From contig NZ_BNCD01000009.1 of the NCBI RefSeq assembly GCF_014656295.1, positions 62,001 through 126,000 on the forward strand: a DNA stretch of 64,000 bases. Reading direction: 5' to 3'. The notes under the pieces were generated by a model. The model worked only from the letters and a program-made list of their open reading frames with translations. It was not told the DNA's origin and made no database searches. Source of the stretch: Streptomyces sulfonofaciens (lineage in GTDB: Bacteria > Actinomycetota > Actinomycetes > Streptomycetales > Streptomycetaceae). This document shows, in pieces, positions 35,888 to 45,391 of the stretch; within the stretch, counting starts at the first letter, position 1, and every line of letters starts with the position of its first letter. The position numbers and the translations under genes were made by a program.

Positions 35888-36115
35888 GTGATCCCCTCAC
35901 CGACGCCTGCGAGGTGAGCTGTCGGGTTCGGGCCGATGGGGTTCCCCCTGCTCCTGCGAGCACGGGGAGGTTTGCCCGGCCGTGCGGCGTGCGCACGACT
36001 TCACCCCTAGCCGGTCCCCGTCCCCGTGCCGCTGCTCGTCCTGGCCGACGCAGCCGCCCGGTCGTGGGTCCGGCACCTACCTTTGGGTCCCCCGCTCCTG
36101 CCTACGGCGCTTTGA
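35888..36115 (-). ncRNA. probable c-di-AMP (ydaO/yuaA) riboswitch in rpfA leader
   Basis: Immediately upstream of the rpfA start, the transcript contains the pseudo-symmetric blocks typical of ydaO RNAs. These are GGGGGACCCAAAGGTAGGTG (near 36094-36075), TAGGGGTGAAGTCG (36009-35996), a GGGGGAACCCC block (35948-35938), CCGAACCCGACAGCTCACC and the closing GGTGAGGGGATC (35903-35892). In Streptomyces, rpfA leaders are known to carry this riboswitch, which turns expression down when c-di-AMP is high. Boundaries are approximate. Confidence 0.75.
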
Positions 36116-36193
36116 CGCGACGACTGTTCCCGTTCGGACGCCGGCAGGATTCGGCGTGGCGTCCGCCGGTGCCCGCTGTGGCGAGCGGACATG

Positions 36194-36223
36194 ACGGTAA
36201 ACAGCCGATGCGCCGGATTTCAA
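36194..36223 (-). promoter_or_regulatory. rpfA promoter
   Basis: On the minus strand TTGAAA (36223-36218), 18 bases, TACCGT (36199-36194). Transcription would begin about 70 bases before the riboswitch blocks, giving a leader of roughly 300 nt. Confidence 0.5.
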
Positions 36224-36340
36224 AGTGAACCGGGGGTGGTGAGACCCATCTCTCATTCGAGCAAAGCGGACAGAACACCCCGAACTTCCGTCGCTTTTCG
36301 TCCGATTCAGCGGTAAAGATCAAGAAGTTTCAGACAATCC

Positions 36341-37324
36341 TCAGGAAAGATCAAGGGTCTGGCCAGGGAGGATCAGATCCGGATCGGCCCCCACCGTCTT
36401 CTTGTTGGCTGCATACAGCGCCGGCCAGCCGCCGTCGAGGTCATGTGACTCGGCGATGTCCGAGAGATTGTCGCCCGGCCGCACGGTGTACACCCCCTCG
36501 TCACCGCCGCGCCCCTCTTCCCCCGCACCGCGCGAAGCATGCCGGCCGTCACCCCTGGAGTCGTCCGCGCGGGCGCGGGAGCCCTCGTGCGCATGGTCGC
36601 CGCGATGCCGCCCCGCACCGTCCCCGGCGGACGAGGAGCCGGGCGCGCCGCCTTCGCCGGCGGAGGATCCGCCCGCCCCCGCGGACGAGTCCGCCGACCC
36701 GGACGGTCCCGACCGCTGCGAGCCGTCACCCCCGCCCGTGGAACGCCCACCCGTCGAGCCGAACGAGTCGCCCGTACCGGATGATGGGGATGAACCGGGC
36801 ACATGGGACGGCGCCTCGGAGGGGGGCGCCGAGGCGCCGGAGTCATGGGGCGCGCCGGACGCGCCGGACGGGTCGGTGGTGGCGCCCGCACCCGAGGAGG
36901 TGGGACCCCCGTCGGCACCCGACGCGCTCGGCGACGCCGAGGAGCCGCCCTTCGCGGTGAGTCCCACGACGTCCGCGCAGCCCGGCCACGCTCCCGGCCC
37001 CCGGTCGGCGAGCACCTTCTCGGCGACGGCGATCTGCTCCGACCTGCTGGCCTGGTCCGCACGCGGCGCGTAGTCCAGGCCGCCGTACAGCACCCACATG
37101 TTCGGCGAGAGCTGGAGGCCGCCGTAGTAGCCGTTGCCCGGGTCGGCGCTCCAGGAGCCGCCACTCTCGCAGTTGGCGAGCCGGTCCCAGGTACTGCCGT
37201 CGGCCGCCTGGGCGTTCGCCGCACCGAGCAGCGGGATGGCGATTGCGGAACCGGTCACTCCGGCCGCGACGACGATGGCGGGGGCTTGTCGGGGGCGACG
37301 GTGCCGGCCGTTCCCGGAGAGCAT
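36341..37324 (-). CDS. second resuscitation-promoting factor with long linker and LysM
   Basis: A 327-residue secreted protein. The signal peptide (GNGRHRRPRQAPAIVVAAGVTGSAIAIPLLGAANAQA, cut near residue 40) shares the SGxGRHRRP start with RpfA. The Rpf domain is at 41-115 (WDRLANCESGGSW with catalytic E53; YYGGLQLSPNMWVLYGGLDYAPRA). About 150 residues of Ser/Gly/Ala-rich linker, with a His/Asp/Arg-rich end (HRGDHAHEGSRARADDSRGD), lead to a C-terminal LysM (YTVRPGDNLSDIAESHDL ... LILPGQTLDLS). The ATG at 37324 has GAAAGG upstream; the frame extends to 37363. A good promoter lies about 100 bp upstream. It has no riboswitch-like leader. Confidence 0.92.
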   Translation of the reverse strand: MLSGNGRHRRPRQAPAIVVAAGVTGSAIAIPLLGAANAQAADGSTWDRLANCESGGSWSADPGNGYYGGLQLSPNMWVLYGGLDYAPRADQASRSEQIAVAEKVLADRGPGAWPGCADVVGLTAKGGSSASPSASGADGGPTSSGAGATTDPSGASGAPHDSGASAPPSEAPSHVPGSSPSSGTGDSFGSTGGRSTGGGDGSQRSGPSGSADSSAGAGGSSAGEGGAPGSSSAGDGAGRHRGDHAHEGSRARADDSRGDGRHASRGAGEEGRGGDEGVYTVRPGDNLSDIAESHDLDGGWPALYAANKKTVGADPDLILPGQTLDLS

Positions 37325-37427
37325 GCGAATGCCTTTCGCGTGGCGGATGTGGCGAACCTGCAAACGGAGCGAGAAGTACTGGTGTGACAGATGTGGCGTG
37401 TGTGACGACGGCTGCCGATCGAGGCTG

Positions 37428-37456
37428 AACGTAGCGGTCTCGAACGCCTGTCACAA
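37428..37456 (-). promoter_or_regulatory. promoter of second rpf gene
   Basis: On the minus strand TTGTGA (37456-37451), 17 bases, TACGTT (37433-37428), close to the vegetative consensus. The implied leader is about 97 nt. Confidence 0.6.
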
Positions 37457-37691
37457 GTCGATGCAGCGGAGATCACATCGATGTCACGGTTCTGACTAGC
37501 CGTCAGTTCGCTGTGTCCCGCCCGGTTGCCGCGGCGCGGGAGCGGGGCGGAACGCGGCCGGGAAACGGGCTCGCCGGAGGCGGGTGGGCGACGCCGGACA
37601 CGGGGTGCGGCCTTGCCGGAAGCGGGCGCGCGGTGAGGGGTGCGGCCTCACCGGAAGCGGACGCGCGGCGGGCACCGGATACGGTCGGGGC

Positions 37692-38957
37692 GTGAGCGAC
37701 GCACCCCAGCCCGAGGCGCCCCCGCAGCTCTTCAGCCAGGCATTCGCCGCGGACCCCTATCCCGCGTACGCATGGCTGCGCACGCACGCGCCGGTGCGGT
37801 GGACGCGGCTGCCGAGCGGGGTCGAGGCGTGGCTGGTGACGCGGTACGCGGACGCGAAGCAGGCGCTGGCGGACCCCCGGCTCAGCAAGAACCCGGCGCA
37901 CCACGCCGAGCCCGCGGGCGCCGAGGGCCGTACCGGCATCCCCGGAGAGCGCAAGGCCGAGCTGATGACGCACCTGCTCAACATCGACCCACCGGACCAC
38001 ACCCGGCTGCGGCGGCTGGTGTCCAAGGCGTTCACGCCGCGCCGGGTCGCCGCCTTCACGCCCCGCGTCCAGGAGCTGGCGGACCGCCTCATCGACGGTT
38101 TCGCCGGGCGCGGCTCGGCGGATCTGATCCACGAGTTCGCCTTCCCGCTGCCCATCTACGCCATCTGCGACATGCTGGGCGTGCCGGCCGAGGACCAGGA
38201 CGACTTCCGCGACTGGGCCGGCATGATGATCCGGCACGGCGGCGGGCCGCGCGGGGGCGTCGCCCGGTCGGTCAAGAAGATGCGCGGCTACCTCACCGAG
38301 CTGATCCACCGCAAGCGCTCCGACCTCGGCGACGACCTGATCTCCGGCCTGATCCGGGCCTCCGACCACGGCGAGCACCTCACCGAGAACGAGGCGGCGG
38401 CCATGTGCTTCGTACTGCTCTTCGCCGGTTTCGAGACCACCGTGAACCTGATCGGCAACGGCACCTACGCCCTCCTCACCCACCCCGAGCAGCGCCGTGC
38501 CCTGGCCGGGTCGCTGGCGCGCGGCGAACGGGCGCTGCTGGAGACCGGGGTCGAGGAACTGCTGCGCTTCGACGGCCCGGTGGAGTTGGCGACCTGGCGC
38601 TTCGCCACCCGTCCCGTGGAGCTCGGCGGGCAGCGGATCGCCGAGGGCGAGCCGGTGCTGGTGGTGCTCGCGGCCGCGGACCGCGACCCGGAGCGATTCG
38701 CCCGGCCGGATGCGCTCGACCTGTCCCGGCGCGACAACCAGCATCTCGGCTACGGCCACGGCATCCACTACTGCCTCGGCGCGCCGCTCGCCCGTCTGGA
38801 GGGCCAGACCGCACTGGCGACGCTGCTGCGCCGGCTGCCCGACCTGGGTCTCGCGGCCGACCCCGCGGACCTGCGGTGGCGGGGCGGCCTGATCATGCGC
38901 GGCCTGCGGGAACTGCCGGTCGCCTTCACACCGGCCGGGCCAGCGCACGCGTCCTGA
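37692..38957 (+). CDS. cytochrome P450
   Basis: A 421-residue soluble bacterial P450 (class I). The I-helix oxygen-binding motif is LLFAGFETTVNLIGN, the K-helix ExxR is in ETGVEELLRF, and the haem loop is LGYGHGIHYCLGAPLARLE with Cys ligand C361. PDHTRLRRLVSKAFTPRRV is the conserved C-helix region. Substrate is unknown; no ferredoxin or reductase gene is adjacent. The GTG at 37692 is the best family-based start, but its ribosome site is weak. Confidence 0.93.
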   Translation: MSDAPQPEAPPQLFSQAFAADPYPAYAWLRTHAPVRWTRLPSGVEAWLVTRYADAKQALADPRLSKNPAHHAEPAGAEGRTGIPGERKAELMTHLLNIDPPDHTRLRRLVSKAFTPRRVAAFTPRVQELADRLIDGFAGRGSADLIHEFAFPLPIYAICDMLGVPAEDQDDFRDWAGMMIRHGGGPRGGVARSVKKMRGYLTELIHRKRSDLGDDLISGLIRASDHGEHLTENEAAAMCFVLLFAGFETTVNLIGNGTYALLTHPEQRRALAGSLARGERALLETGVEELLRFDGPVELATWRFATRPVELGGQRIAEGEPVLVVLAAADRDPERFARPDALDLSRRDNQHLGYGHGIHYCLGAPLARLEGQTALATLLRRLPDLGLAADPADLRWRGGLIMRGLRELPVAFTPAGPAHAS

Positions 38958-39103
38958 GTGCGCGCCGCGCCCGTTTCCGCGCGCGCCTGCGCACCCGGGA
39001 GCCCGCCTGCCCGCCTGCCCGACCCAGGTGCCCCGCGGCCGGGTATGTCCCGCCGGCCCCGCGCGCCTCGCATGCCCCGCGCACCTCGCGTCCGCGGGGC
39101 GCG

Positions 39104-40282
39104 CTACCGGCCCCGTGCCCCCTCGGCGGCCCGAATCGCGTCGCGGTACGCGCGGGCCGCGGCCCGCAGCGCCGCCTCCGGGTCGATGCCCTCCCGCTCG
39201 GCGCGCACCGCCATGGCGAGCAGGTCGTACCCGATGCCGTCCCCGGCCGGAAGCGGCACGTCCAGCTCCGCCGTGCGCACCCGGGACGCGAGTTTCGCGG
39301 CCAGCGCCAGACCCGGCTGCCCGAGCGGCACGCCCTCCGTCACGGAGGTCCGCCGCTTCTCCTCCGCCTTGGTGCGCAGCCAGTGCTCCTTGACGTCCTC
39401 GGGCGTCTTCGCCGTGTCGTTCCCGAAGACGTGCGGATGCCGGTGGATCAGCTTGGCGACGATCCCGCCGGCGACGTCGTCGATGGAGAACGCCCCTGCG
39501 CCGCCGCCCCGCGGCTCCCCCAGGGCGCCCGGAGCGCCGGAACCGTCGGGGTCACAGGAACCATCGGCGCCATCGAGGTCGTCGGGGGCGTCGGCGCCAT
39601 CGGGGGCGCCTGGGGCGTCCAGGGCGGCTTCCGTGGCCGCGTGTGCGCCCTGCTCGCCCTCCTCGGCGATCCGGGCGTGGAAGACCACCTGGAGCAGCAC
39701 GTCGCCCAGTTCCTCGCGCAGCTCGTCGCGGTCGCCGTCCTCGATGGCCTCCACCAGCTCGTACGCCTCCTCTATGGCGTACTTCGCCAGGCCGCGGTGG
39801 GTCTGGCGGGAGGACCAGGGGCACTCCCTGCGGATCCGGTCCATCACCTGGACGAGATCGAGCAGCCGGGCACCGGGCAGGTCGTAGGAGGCGGGCAGCA
39901 GTTCCAGGTCGGGCATGCGGACACGCCCGGAGCCCGCCAGCGCGGCAAGGCCGTCGGTCAGCCGCGGATCGCCCTCGCCGGTGACGACGACGACCACGGT
40001 GGCACCGCCGGCGCAGGCGTCCACCAGTTCCTCGGCACCGGGCGAGGCGTGCTCGACCGTGACACCGGCCTCGCGCAGGTACGGAAGCTGCGGATGGCCG
40101 GCGTCGGCGCACAGCACCCGGTCGGCGCCGCGCAGCGCCTGCCAGGCGGGCCAGGACAGCAGCCCGGGCGCCACCCGGTGGCTGGTGGTGAGGAGGACGG
40201 CACGGCCCGGGCCAGGAGGGCCGTCCGGAGTCGGGAGGTCACCCGGGGTGGAACCCGGGACGCCGGTCACGGAAGTGTTCAC
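39104..40282 (-). CDS. mazG: nucleoside triphosphate pyrophosphohydrolase MazG
   Basis: 392 residues. An N-terminal domain of about 135 residues (VLLTTSHRVAPGLLSW ... VVVVVTGEGDPRL) precedes the MazG domain, with ECPWSSRQTHRGLAKY and the metal-binding EEAYE ... EELGDVLLQVVFHA. The domain is interrupted after VVFHARIAEEGEQG by about 50 low-complexity residues (DAPGAPDGADAPDDLDGADG ...) before FSIDDVAGGIVAKLIHRHPHVFG and the MazG C-terminal WLRTKAEEKRRTSV. It hydrolyses non-canonical or surplus NTPs (house-cleaning, possibly ppGpp-related). Confidence 0.92.
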   Translation of the reverse strand: MNTSVTGVPGSTPGDLPTPDGPPGPGRAVLLTTSHRVAPGLLSWPAWQALRGADRVLCADAGHPQLPYLREAGVTVEHASPGAEELVDACAGGATVVVVVTGEGDPRLTDGLAALAGSGRVRMPDLELLPASYDLPGARLLDLVQVMDRIRRECPWSSRQTHRGLAKYAIEEAYELVEAIEDGDRDELREELGDVLLQVVFHARIAEEGEQGAHAATEAALDAPGAPDGADAPDDLDGADGSCDPDGSGAPGALGEPRGGGAGAFSIDDVAGGIVAKLIHRHPHVFGNDTAKTPEDVKEHWLRTKAEEKRRTSVTEGVPLGQPGLALAAKLASRVRTAELDVPLPAGDGIGYDLLAMAVRAEREGIDPEAALRAAARAYRDAIRAAEGARGR

Positions 40283-40427
40283 GCCTCGAACGTAACCCAG
40301 CGAGCAGGACGCACGCGGTGCCTCCGCCCCTACGATGCCCCGCCCGCGCGGTACCCACGCTCATGCGGTGACCCGCTCGCGAACGTCCCGCTCCGAACGG
40401 CCCGGCGCCCCGGAGGGTGCGAGACCC

Positions 40428-41087
40428 CTACGCCTGCTGCTGTGCGCCCGCGGTGACCTCGCGCAGCCACGGCACCTTGGCGTCCACACGGCTGCTCTTC
40501 TTCACGTCCCAGGTGCCGTAGCGCGGGTTCATGTCGATGTTCATCGACTCGGACGTCCGGGAGAGGTGCTGCCACAACGCGGCCTGGCCGTCCGGGGTGC
40601 TCATGTTGATGCCGAGCTTCCTCGCGAGCTTCTGGGCCTCCAGCTCGGTGCGCAGGCTCTCGTCGAGGTGTGCGGGGGCGACGGCGTACTGCTGCAACCA
40701 GCCCGTCTCCAGGGCCTTCGAGCCGCCCGCCTGGTGCTCCAGGCCGTCCCGCATGGTCTGCACCTTTTTGCGGCCCACCGCGGCCCCGGCGTCGGTCGCC
40801 GCCTTGTGCAGCACCCTGTCGAGCACCATGGTCTGCAGGGTGTCCCTGGTGAGGCCGCCGGTCCTGCCGACGATCTGCTGGTACTGCGTGTCGTCCTTCA
40901 CGGCCGACCTGAGGGCGTCCCGGACCTCGTTCACCCGGCCCTCCAACTGGGAGACGGTGATCCGCTGCCCGCCGACCACGGCCGCGGCGCCGGGGTGCGC
41001 CTCGTCGCCGCAGCCGGTCAGGAGGGGCGCCGCGGCGAGCAGCGCGGCGGAGGAGACGAGGAGCGCGGTGCGACGGCGGCGGTGCAA
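40428..41087 (-). CDS. SurA N-terminal-domain-like lipoprotein (parvulin-type chaperone)
   Basis: 219 residues. The start is a TTG at 41087 (LHRRRRTALLVSSAALL) with GGGAGG five bases upstream. A lipoprotein signal peptide ends in the lipobox LLTGC, so the mature protein should be lipid-anchored outside the membrane. The body (AAVVGGQRITVSQLEGRVNEVRD ... ALWQHLSRTSESMNIDMNPRYG) resembles the SurA/PrsA N-terminal chaperone domain. I see no peptidyl-prolyl isomerase domain. It is transcribed towards mazG with 145 bp between them. Confidence 0.85.
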   Translation of the reverse strand: MHRRRRTALLVSSAALLAAAPLLTGCGDEAHPGAAAVVGGQRITVSQLEGRVNEVRDALRSAVKDDTQYQQIVGRTGGLTRDTLQTMVLDRVLHKAATDAGAAVGRKKVQTMRDGLEHQAGGSKALETGWLQQYAVAPAHLDESLRTELEAQKLARKLGINMSTPDGQAALWQHLSRTSESMNIDMNPRYGTWDVKKSSRVDAKVPWLREVTAGAQQQA

Positions 41088-41404
41088 AGGAACCTCCCGA
41101 GGAGATTGTGCAACGGAGCACAAGCTTGCGGTGATCGATGGTATGCAGTCCCGTGGGTCGGGGCCACCGATTCGACGGACTGAATCGACCAACGATTCGG
41201 GGAGAGTCGGGGCACTCCCGCCGTAACCCCCCGCACCGCGCAGGGCCCGGCACAGCGGACGACCGCGCGGAGCCGCACGCCGGGCGCCGCCCACGGGCCC
41301 GGGGCGCCGCCCACGGATGCCCATCCGGTGGCGGCGGCCCCGGCGGGCCGGGGCCTCGGCCGCGGATGCCCGGCTCGGCAGCCGCGGATGCCCGGGGCGG
41401 GCGG
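41088..41404. other. intergenic region
   Basis: About 315 bp between mfd and the SurA-like gene. It contains an inverted repeat CGATTC-8 nt-GAATCG (41168-41187), 81 bp upstream of the SurA-like start. No gene. Confidence 0.4.
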
Positions 41405-44400
41405 CTAGGAACCGAGGATGGTGGTGAGGAACTCTCCCGTCCAGGCGAGCAGATCGCGTCCCGTCAGTGCCTGGCCGCCCACCTTCGCGGTCTTCGGGCG
41501 GGGCACCAGGAGCTGGCGGGTGGCGGGCTTGACGACGGTGCCGGGGTAGAGCCGCTTCAGGCGCAGCTCCTGTGACTCACGCAGCTCAAGCCGGGAGGGG
41601 CGCGCGTCGGCACTCTTCGAGGGGCGGTGGTCGGAGGAGTCGGGTGAGGGGAGGGAGAACCGGATCGCGCTGCCCTGGAGCACGATCTCGCCGACCCCGC
41701 AGGCCCGTGCCAGCATGCGCAGACCCGCGACCAGAAGGAGGTTCTCCACGGGCTCCGGCAGTTTGCCGTAGCGGTCGGTGAGCTCCTCGCGGACCGCCTT
41801 GACGTCCTCCTCCGAGTTGGCGGAGGCGATGGCGCGGTACGCCTGGAGGCGCAGCCGCTCTCCGGGGGCGTAGTCGTGCGGGACGTGCGCGTCGACCGGG
41901 AGCTCGATCTTGACCTCCAGCGGCGGCTCCTCGGGGGCGGCCCCGCCCTCGACGGAGGCGCGGTAGTCCGCCACCGCCTCGCCGACCATGCGGACGTACA
42001 AGTCGAAGCCGACGCCCGCGATGTGGCCGGACTGCTCGCCGCCGAGCAGGTTGCCCGCGCCGCGGATCTCCAGGTCCTTCATCGCCACGTACATGCCCGC
42101 GCCCATCTCCGTGTGCTGGGCGATGGTGGCGAGGCGTTCGTGGGCGGTCTCCGTGAGGGGCTTCTCCGGCGGGTAGAGGAAGTAGGCGTAGCCCCGCTCG
42201 CGGCCCCGGCCCACACGGCCGCGGAGCTGGTGGAGCTGGCTCAGGCCGAAGTTGTCGCCGCGCTCGACGATGAGGGTGTTGGCGTTGGAGATGTCGATGC
42301 CGGACTCGACGATGGTCGTGGACACCAGGACGTCGAACTTCTTCTCCCAGAAGTCGACCACCACCTGCTCCAGCGCCTGCTCGGACATCTGGCCGTGCGC
42401 GGTGGCGATCCGGGCCTCGGGCACGATCTCCCGCAGCCGGGCGGCGGCGCGGTCGATGGACTCGACCCTGTTGTGGATGTAGAAGACCTGGCCCTCGCGG
42501 AGCAGTTCACGGCGGATCGCGGCGCCGATCTGCTTCTCCTCGTACGGCCCCACGAAGGTCAGCACCGGGTGCCGCTCCTCCGGCGGGGTGGTGATCGTGG
42601 ACATCTCGCGGATGCCGGTGACCGCCATCTCCAGGGTGCGGGGGATGGGAGTGGCGGACATCGTCAGGACGTCCACGTTGGCGCGGAGCTTCTTCAACTG
42701 CTCCTTGTGCTCGACGCCGAACCGCTGCTCCTCGTCGACGATGACCAGGCCGAGGTCCTTGAACCGGGTCTCCGACGCGAAGAGCCGGTGGGTGCCGATG
42801 ACGATGTCCACCGCGCCGTCCCGCAGGCCCTCGAGCACGGCCTTGGCCTCGGTGTCCGTCTGGAAGCGGGACAGCGCCCGCACCGTCACCGGGAACTGCG
42901 CGTACCGCTCGGAGAAGGTGCCGAAGTGCTGCTGCACCAGGAGGGTGGTGGGCACCAGAACGGCGACCTGCTTGCCGTCCTGGACCGCCTTGAAGGCGGC
43001 CCGCACCGCGATCTCCGTCTTGCCGTATCCGACGTCGCCGCAGATCAGGCGGTCCATCGGGACCGTCTTCTCCATGTCCTCCTTGACCTCGGCGATGGTG
43101 GTCAACTGGTCGGGCGTCTCCGCGTACGGGAAGGCGTCCTCCAGCTCGCGCTGCCAGGGGGTGTCGGGCGCGAAGGCGTATCCGGGCGCGGCCATCCGGG
43201 CCGAGTAGAGCCTGATCAGGTCCGCGGCGATCTCCTTGACCGCCTTCTTGGCGCGGGCCTTCGTCTTCGTCCAGTCGGCGCCGCCGAGGCGGTGCAGGGT
43301 GGGGGCCTCGCCGCCGACGTACTTGGTGATCTGCTCCAGTTGGTCGGTGGGGATGTAGAGCCGGTCGCCGGGCTGGCCGCGCTTGGCGGGGGCGTACTCG
43401 ACGACCAGGTACTCGCGGGTGGCGCCCTGCACGGTGCGCTGCGCCATCTCGATGTACCGGCCCACGCCGTGCTGTTCGTGGACGATGTAGTCGCCGGACT
43501 CCAGGGTGAGCGGGTCGATGCTCTTGCGGCGCCGGGCGGGCATCCGGGCGCCGTCCCGCCCGGCGGCCTTCTGGCCGGACAGGTCGGTCTCGGTGAGCAC
43601 GGCGAGGCGCTGCGCGGGGTCGACGAAGCCGTAGTCGATCGAGCCGCAGGAGACGTGCACCACGGACGGGGTGAGCGTGCCGAGGTCCGTGTCGAGGCGG
43701 GCCGGGACGCCCTCGCCGCCGAGCACCTCCGCGGTGCGCGACGCGGGGCCGTGGCCCTCGGTGACGAAGACCGTGCGCCAGCCGTCGGCGAGCCACTGCT
43801 TGGTGTCGGCGAGGGCACGGGCCGTGTCACCGCGGTAGGTCTCCGGGGCGTGCATGCCGAGCTTGAGGGTGTCCGAAAGCGCGCCGCTGTCGCCGGTGTA
43901 CTCCTCGGCGAGTTCCTCGTCGCCCGCGAAGGGCGAGACGGACCACCACATCATGCCCAGTTCCCTGGCCCGCTCGCGGACGTCCGCGATGGACCACAGG
44001 GAGGCCGCGCCGACGTCGATCGGGGCCTTGCCGCCTCCGGCGCTCGCGGCCCAGGATGCCTGTAGGAACTCCTGGCTGGTCGCCACCAGGTCGGCGGCCC
44101 TGGTGCGCACCCGCTCCGGGTCGCAGACCACGGCCATGCTGCCCGCGGGCAGCACGTCCAGCATCAGCTCCATGTCGTCGACCAGGACCGGTGCGAGGGA
44201 TTCCATGCCCTCCACCGCGATCCCCTCGGCGATCTTGCCCAGCAGCTCGCCCAGCTCCGGATGGCGCTCGGCCAGCTCCGCGGCCCGGGCCCGCACCTCG
44301 TCAGTGAGCAGCAGCTCCCGGCAGGGCGCCGCCCACAGGCCGTGCTCCGCCACTTCCAGCGAGCGCTGGTCGGCGACCTTGAAGTAGCGGATCTCCTCGA

Positions 44401-45028
44401 CGTCGTCGCCCCAGAACTCGACACGGAGCGGGTGTTCCTCGGTGGGCGGGAACACATCGAGGATGCCGCCGCGCACAGCGAACTCGCCGCGCTTCTCGAC
44501 CAGCTCCACCCGTGCGTACGCGGCCGCCGCGAGGGCGTCGACGGTGTCCTCCAGGTCGGCCCGCATTCCGGTGCGCAGCGCCACCGGCTCCAGATCGCCG
44601 AGCCCCTTGACCTGCGGCTGGAGCACCGAGCGCACGGGCGCGACGATCACCGACACCCGGCCCGTCTCCGGGTCGTCCGCACTGGGGTGGGCGAGGCGGC
44701 GCAGCACGGCGAGGCGGCGGCCCACCGTGTCGGAACGGGGTGAGAGGCGCTCGTGCGGCAGCGTCTCCCACGACGGGTACTCCACGACGCCGTCCGCCGG
44801 CAGCAGGCTGCGCAGGGCCGCGGCCAGGTCCTCGGCCTCGCGTCCGGTCGCGGTCACGGCCAGCACGGTACGCCCGGTCTCGCGGGCGAGCGCAGCCACC
44901 GCGAAGGGGCGGGCGGCAGGCGGGCCCACCAGGTCGATGTGCATACGGTTACCGTCGGTGGCCGCGGTGACCGCTTCCGCTAGGGCGGCGTCCTTGACGA
45001 CGGCGTCGAGCAGGCCGTGCAGGCTCAT
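41405..45028 (-). CDS. mfd: transcription-repair coupling factor Mfd
   Basis: A 1207-residue DNA translocase that removes stalled RNA polymerase and recruits UvrA. The N-terminal UvrB-like module includes SWETLPHERLSPRSDTVGRRLAVL. The RNA-polymerase-interacting domain (SGDYIVHEQHGVGRYIEM) is in the middle. The helicase motifs are GDVGYGKTEIAVRAA (Walker A), VDEEQRFGVEHKEQL (DEEQ box), MSATPIPRTLEMA and LRGRVGRGRERGYAYF. The C-terminal TRCF domain follows. The ATG at 45028 (MSLHGLLDAVV) is the usual family start; the frame is open to 45079. Slightly longer than average because of an inserted SSDHRPSKSADARPSR segment near the end. Confidence 0.96.
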   Translation of the reverse strand: MSLHGLLDAVVKDAALAEAVTAATDGNRMHIDLVGPPAARPFAVAALARETGRTVLAVTATGREAEDLAAALRSLLPADGVVEYPSWETLPHERLSPRSDTVGRRLAVLRRLAHPSADDPETGRVSVIVAPVRSVLQPQVKGLGDLEPVALRTGMRADLEDTVDALAAAAYARVELVEKRGEFAVRGGILDVFPPTEEHPLRVEFWGDDVEEIRYFKVADQRSLEVAEHGLWAAPCRELLLTDEVRARAAELAERHPELGELLGKIAEGIAVEGMESLAPVLVDDMELMLDVLPAGSMAVVCDPERVRTRAADLVATSQEFLQASWAASAGGGKAPIDVGAASLWSIADVRERARELGMMWWSVSPFAGDEELAEEYTGDSGALSDTLKLGMHAPETYRGDTARALADTKQWLADGWRTVFVTEGHGPASRTAEVLGGEGVPARLDTDLGTLTPSVVHVSCGSIDYGFVDPAQRLAVLTETDLSGQKAAGRDGARMPARRRKSIDPLTLESGDYIVHEQHGVGRYIEMAQRTVQGATREYLVVEYAPAKRGQPGDRLYIPTDQLEQITKYVGGEAPTLHRLGGADWTKTKARAKKAVKEIAADLIRLYSARMAAPGYAFAPDTPWQRELEDAFPYAETPDQLTTIAEVKEDMEKTVPMDRLICGDVGYGKTEIAVRAAFKAVQDGKQVAVLVPTTLLVQQHFGTFSERYAQFPVTVRALSRFQTDTEAKAVLEGLRDGAVDIVIGTHRLFASETRFKDLGLVIVDEEQRFGVEHKEQLKKLRANVDVLTMSATPIPRTLEMAVTGIREMSTITTPPEERHPVLTFVGPYEEKQIGAAIRRELLREGQVFYIHNRVESIDRAAARLREIVPEARIATAHGQMSEQALEQVVVDFWEKKFDVLVSTTIVESGIDISNANTLIVERGDNFGLSQLHQLRGRVGRGRERGYAYFLYPPEKPLTETAHERLATIAQHTEMGAGMYVAMKDLEIRGAGNLLGGEQSGHIAGVGFDLYVRMVGEAVADYRASVEGGAAPEEPPLEVKIELPVDAHVPHDYAPGERLRLQAYRAIASANSEEDVKAVREELTDRYGKLPEPVENLLLVAGLRMLARACGVGEIVLQGSAIRFSLPSPDSSDHRPSKSADARPSRLELRESQELRLKRLYPGTVVKPATRQLLVPRPKTAKVGGQALTGRDLLAWTGEFLTTILGS

Positions 45029-45329
45029 GAACAGGTTTTCCGTCCGGGTGGGCAGCGCGAGGACCGGCCCTTGCGCCATACCGGGCGGGCCGGAGTGTCC
45101 AGCCTACGACCCCGGGCAGGGGCCATGGAGCCTCGGAGACATGCCTGTGGACAACCTCGCCTGTGAACAAGGCCGGAATGAAGCGCGGGCCCGTGCCCAG
45201 GCCCGGGACGAACGGTCCGCGCTCCGTACCCCGGCCGGCTCCGCCTCCCGCTCCTCCCGACTCCCGCCCGGGCCCCGCCCCCGCCTTTTGCCTGCCCTCC
45301 CTCGGGCAGGACAGGAACGGAAAAGGCCC
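45029..45329. other. intergenic region upstream of mfd
   Basis: About 300 bp, mfd promoter side. No gene or clear promoter hexamers seen. Confidence 0.4.
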
Positions 45330-45362
45330 GGCTTCCGGACGCACCCCCCGCGTCCGGAAGCC
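45330..45362 (-). terminator. terminator hairpin after second ABC operon
   Basis: GGCTTCCGGACGC (45330-45342) pairs perfectly with 45350-45362 around a 7-nt loop, 30 bp past the stop of the minus-strand permease. Confidence 0.8.
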
Positions 45363-45391
45363 AGACCTCCCCCGTCCCCCCGCCAGATGGT

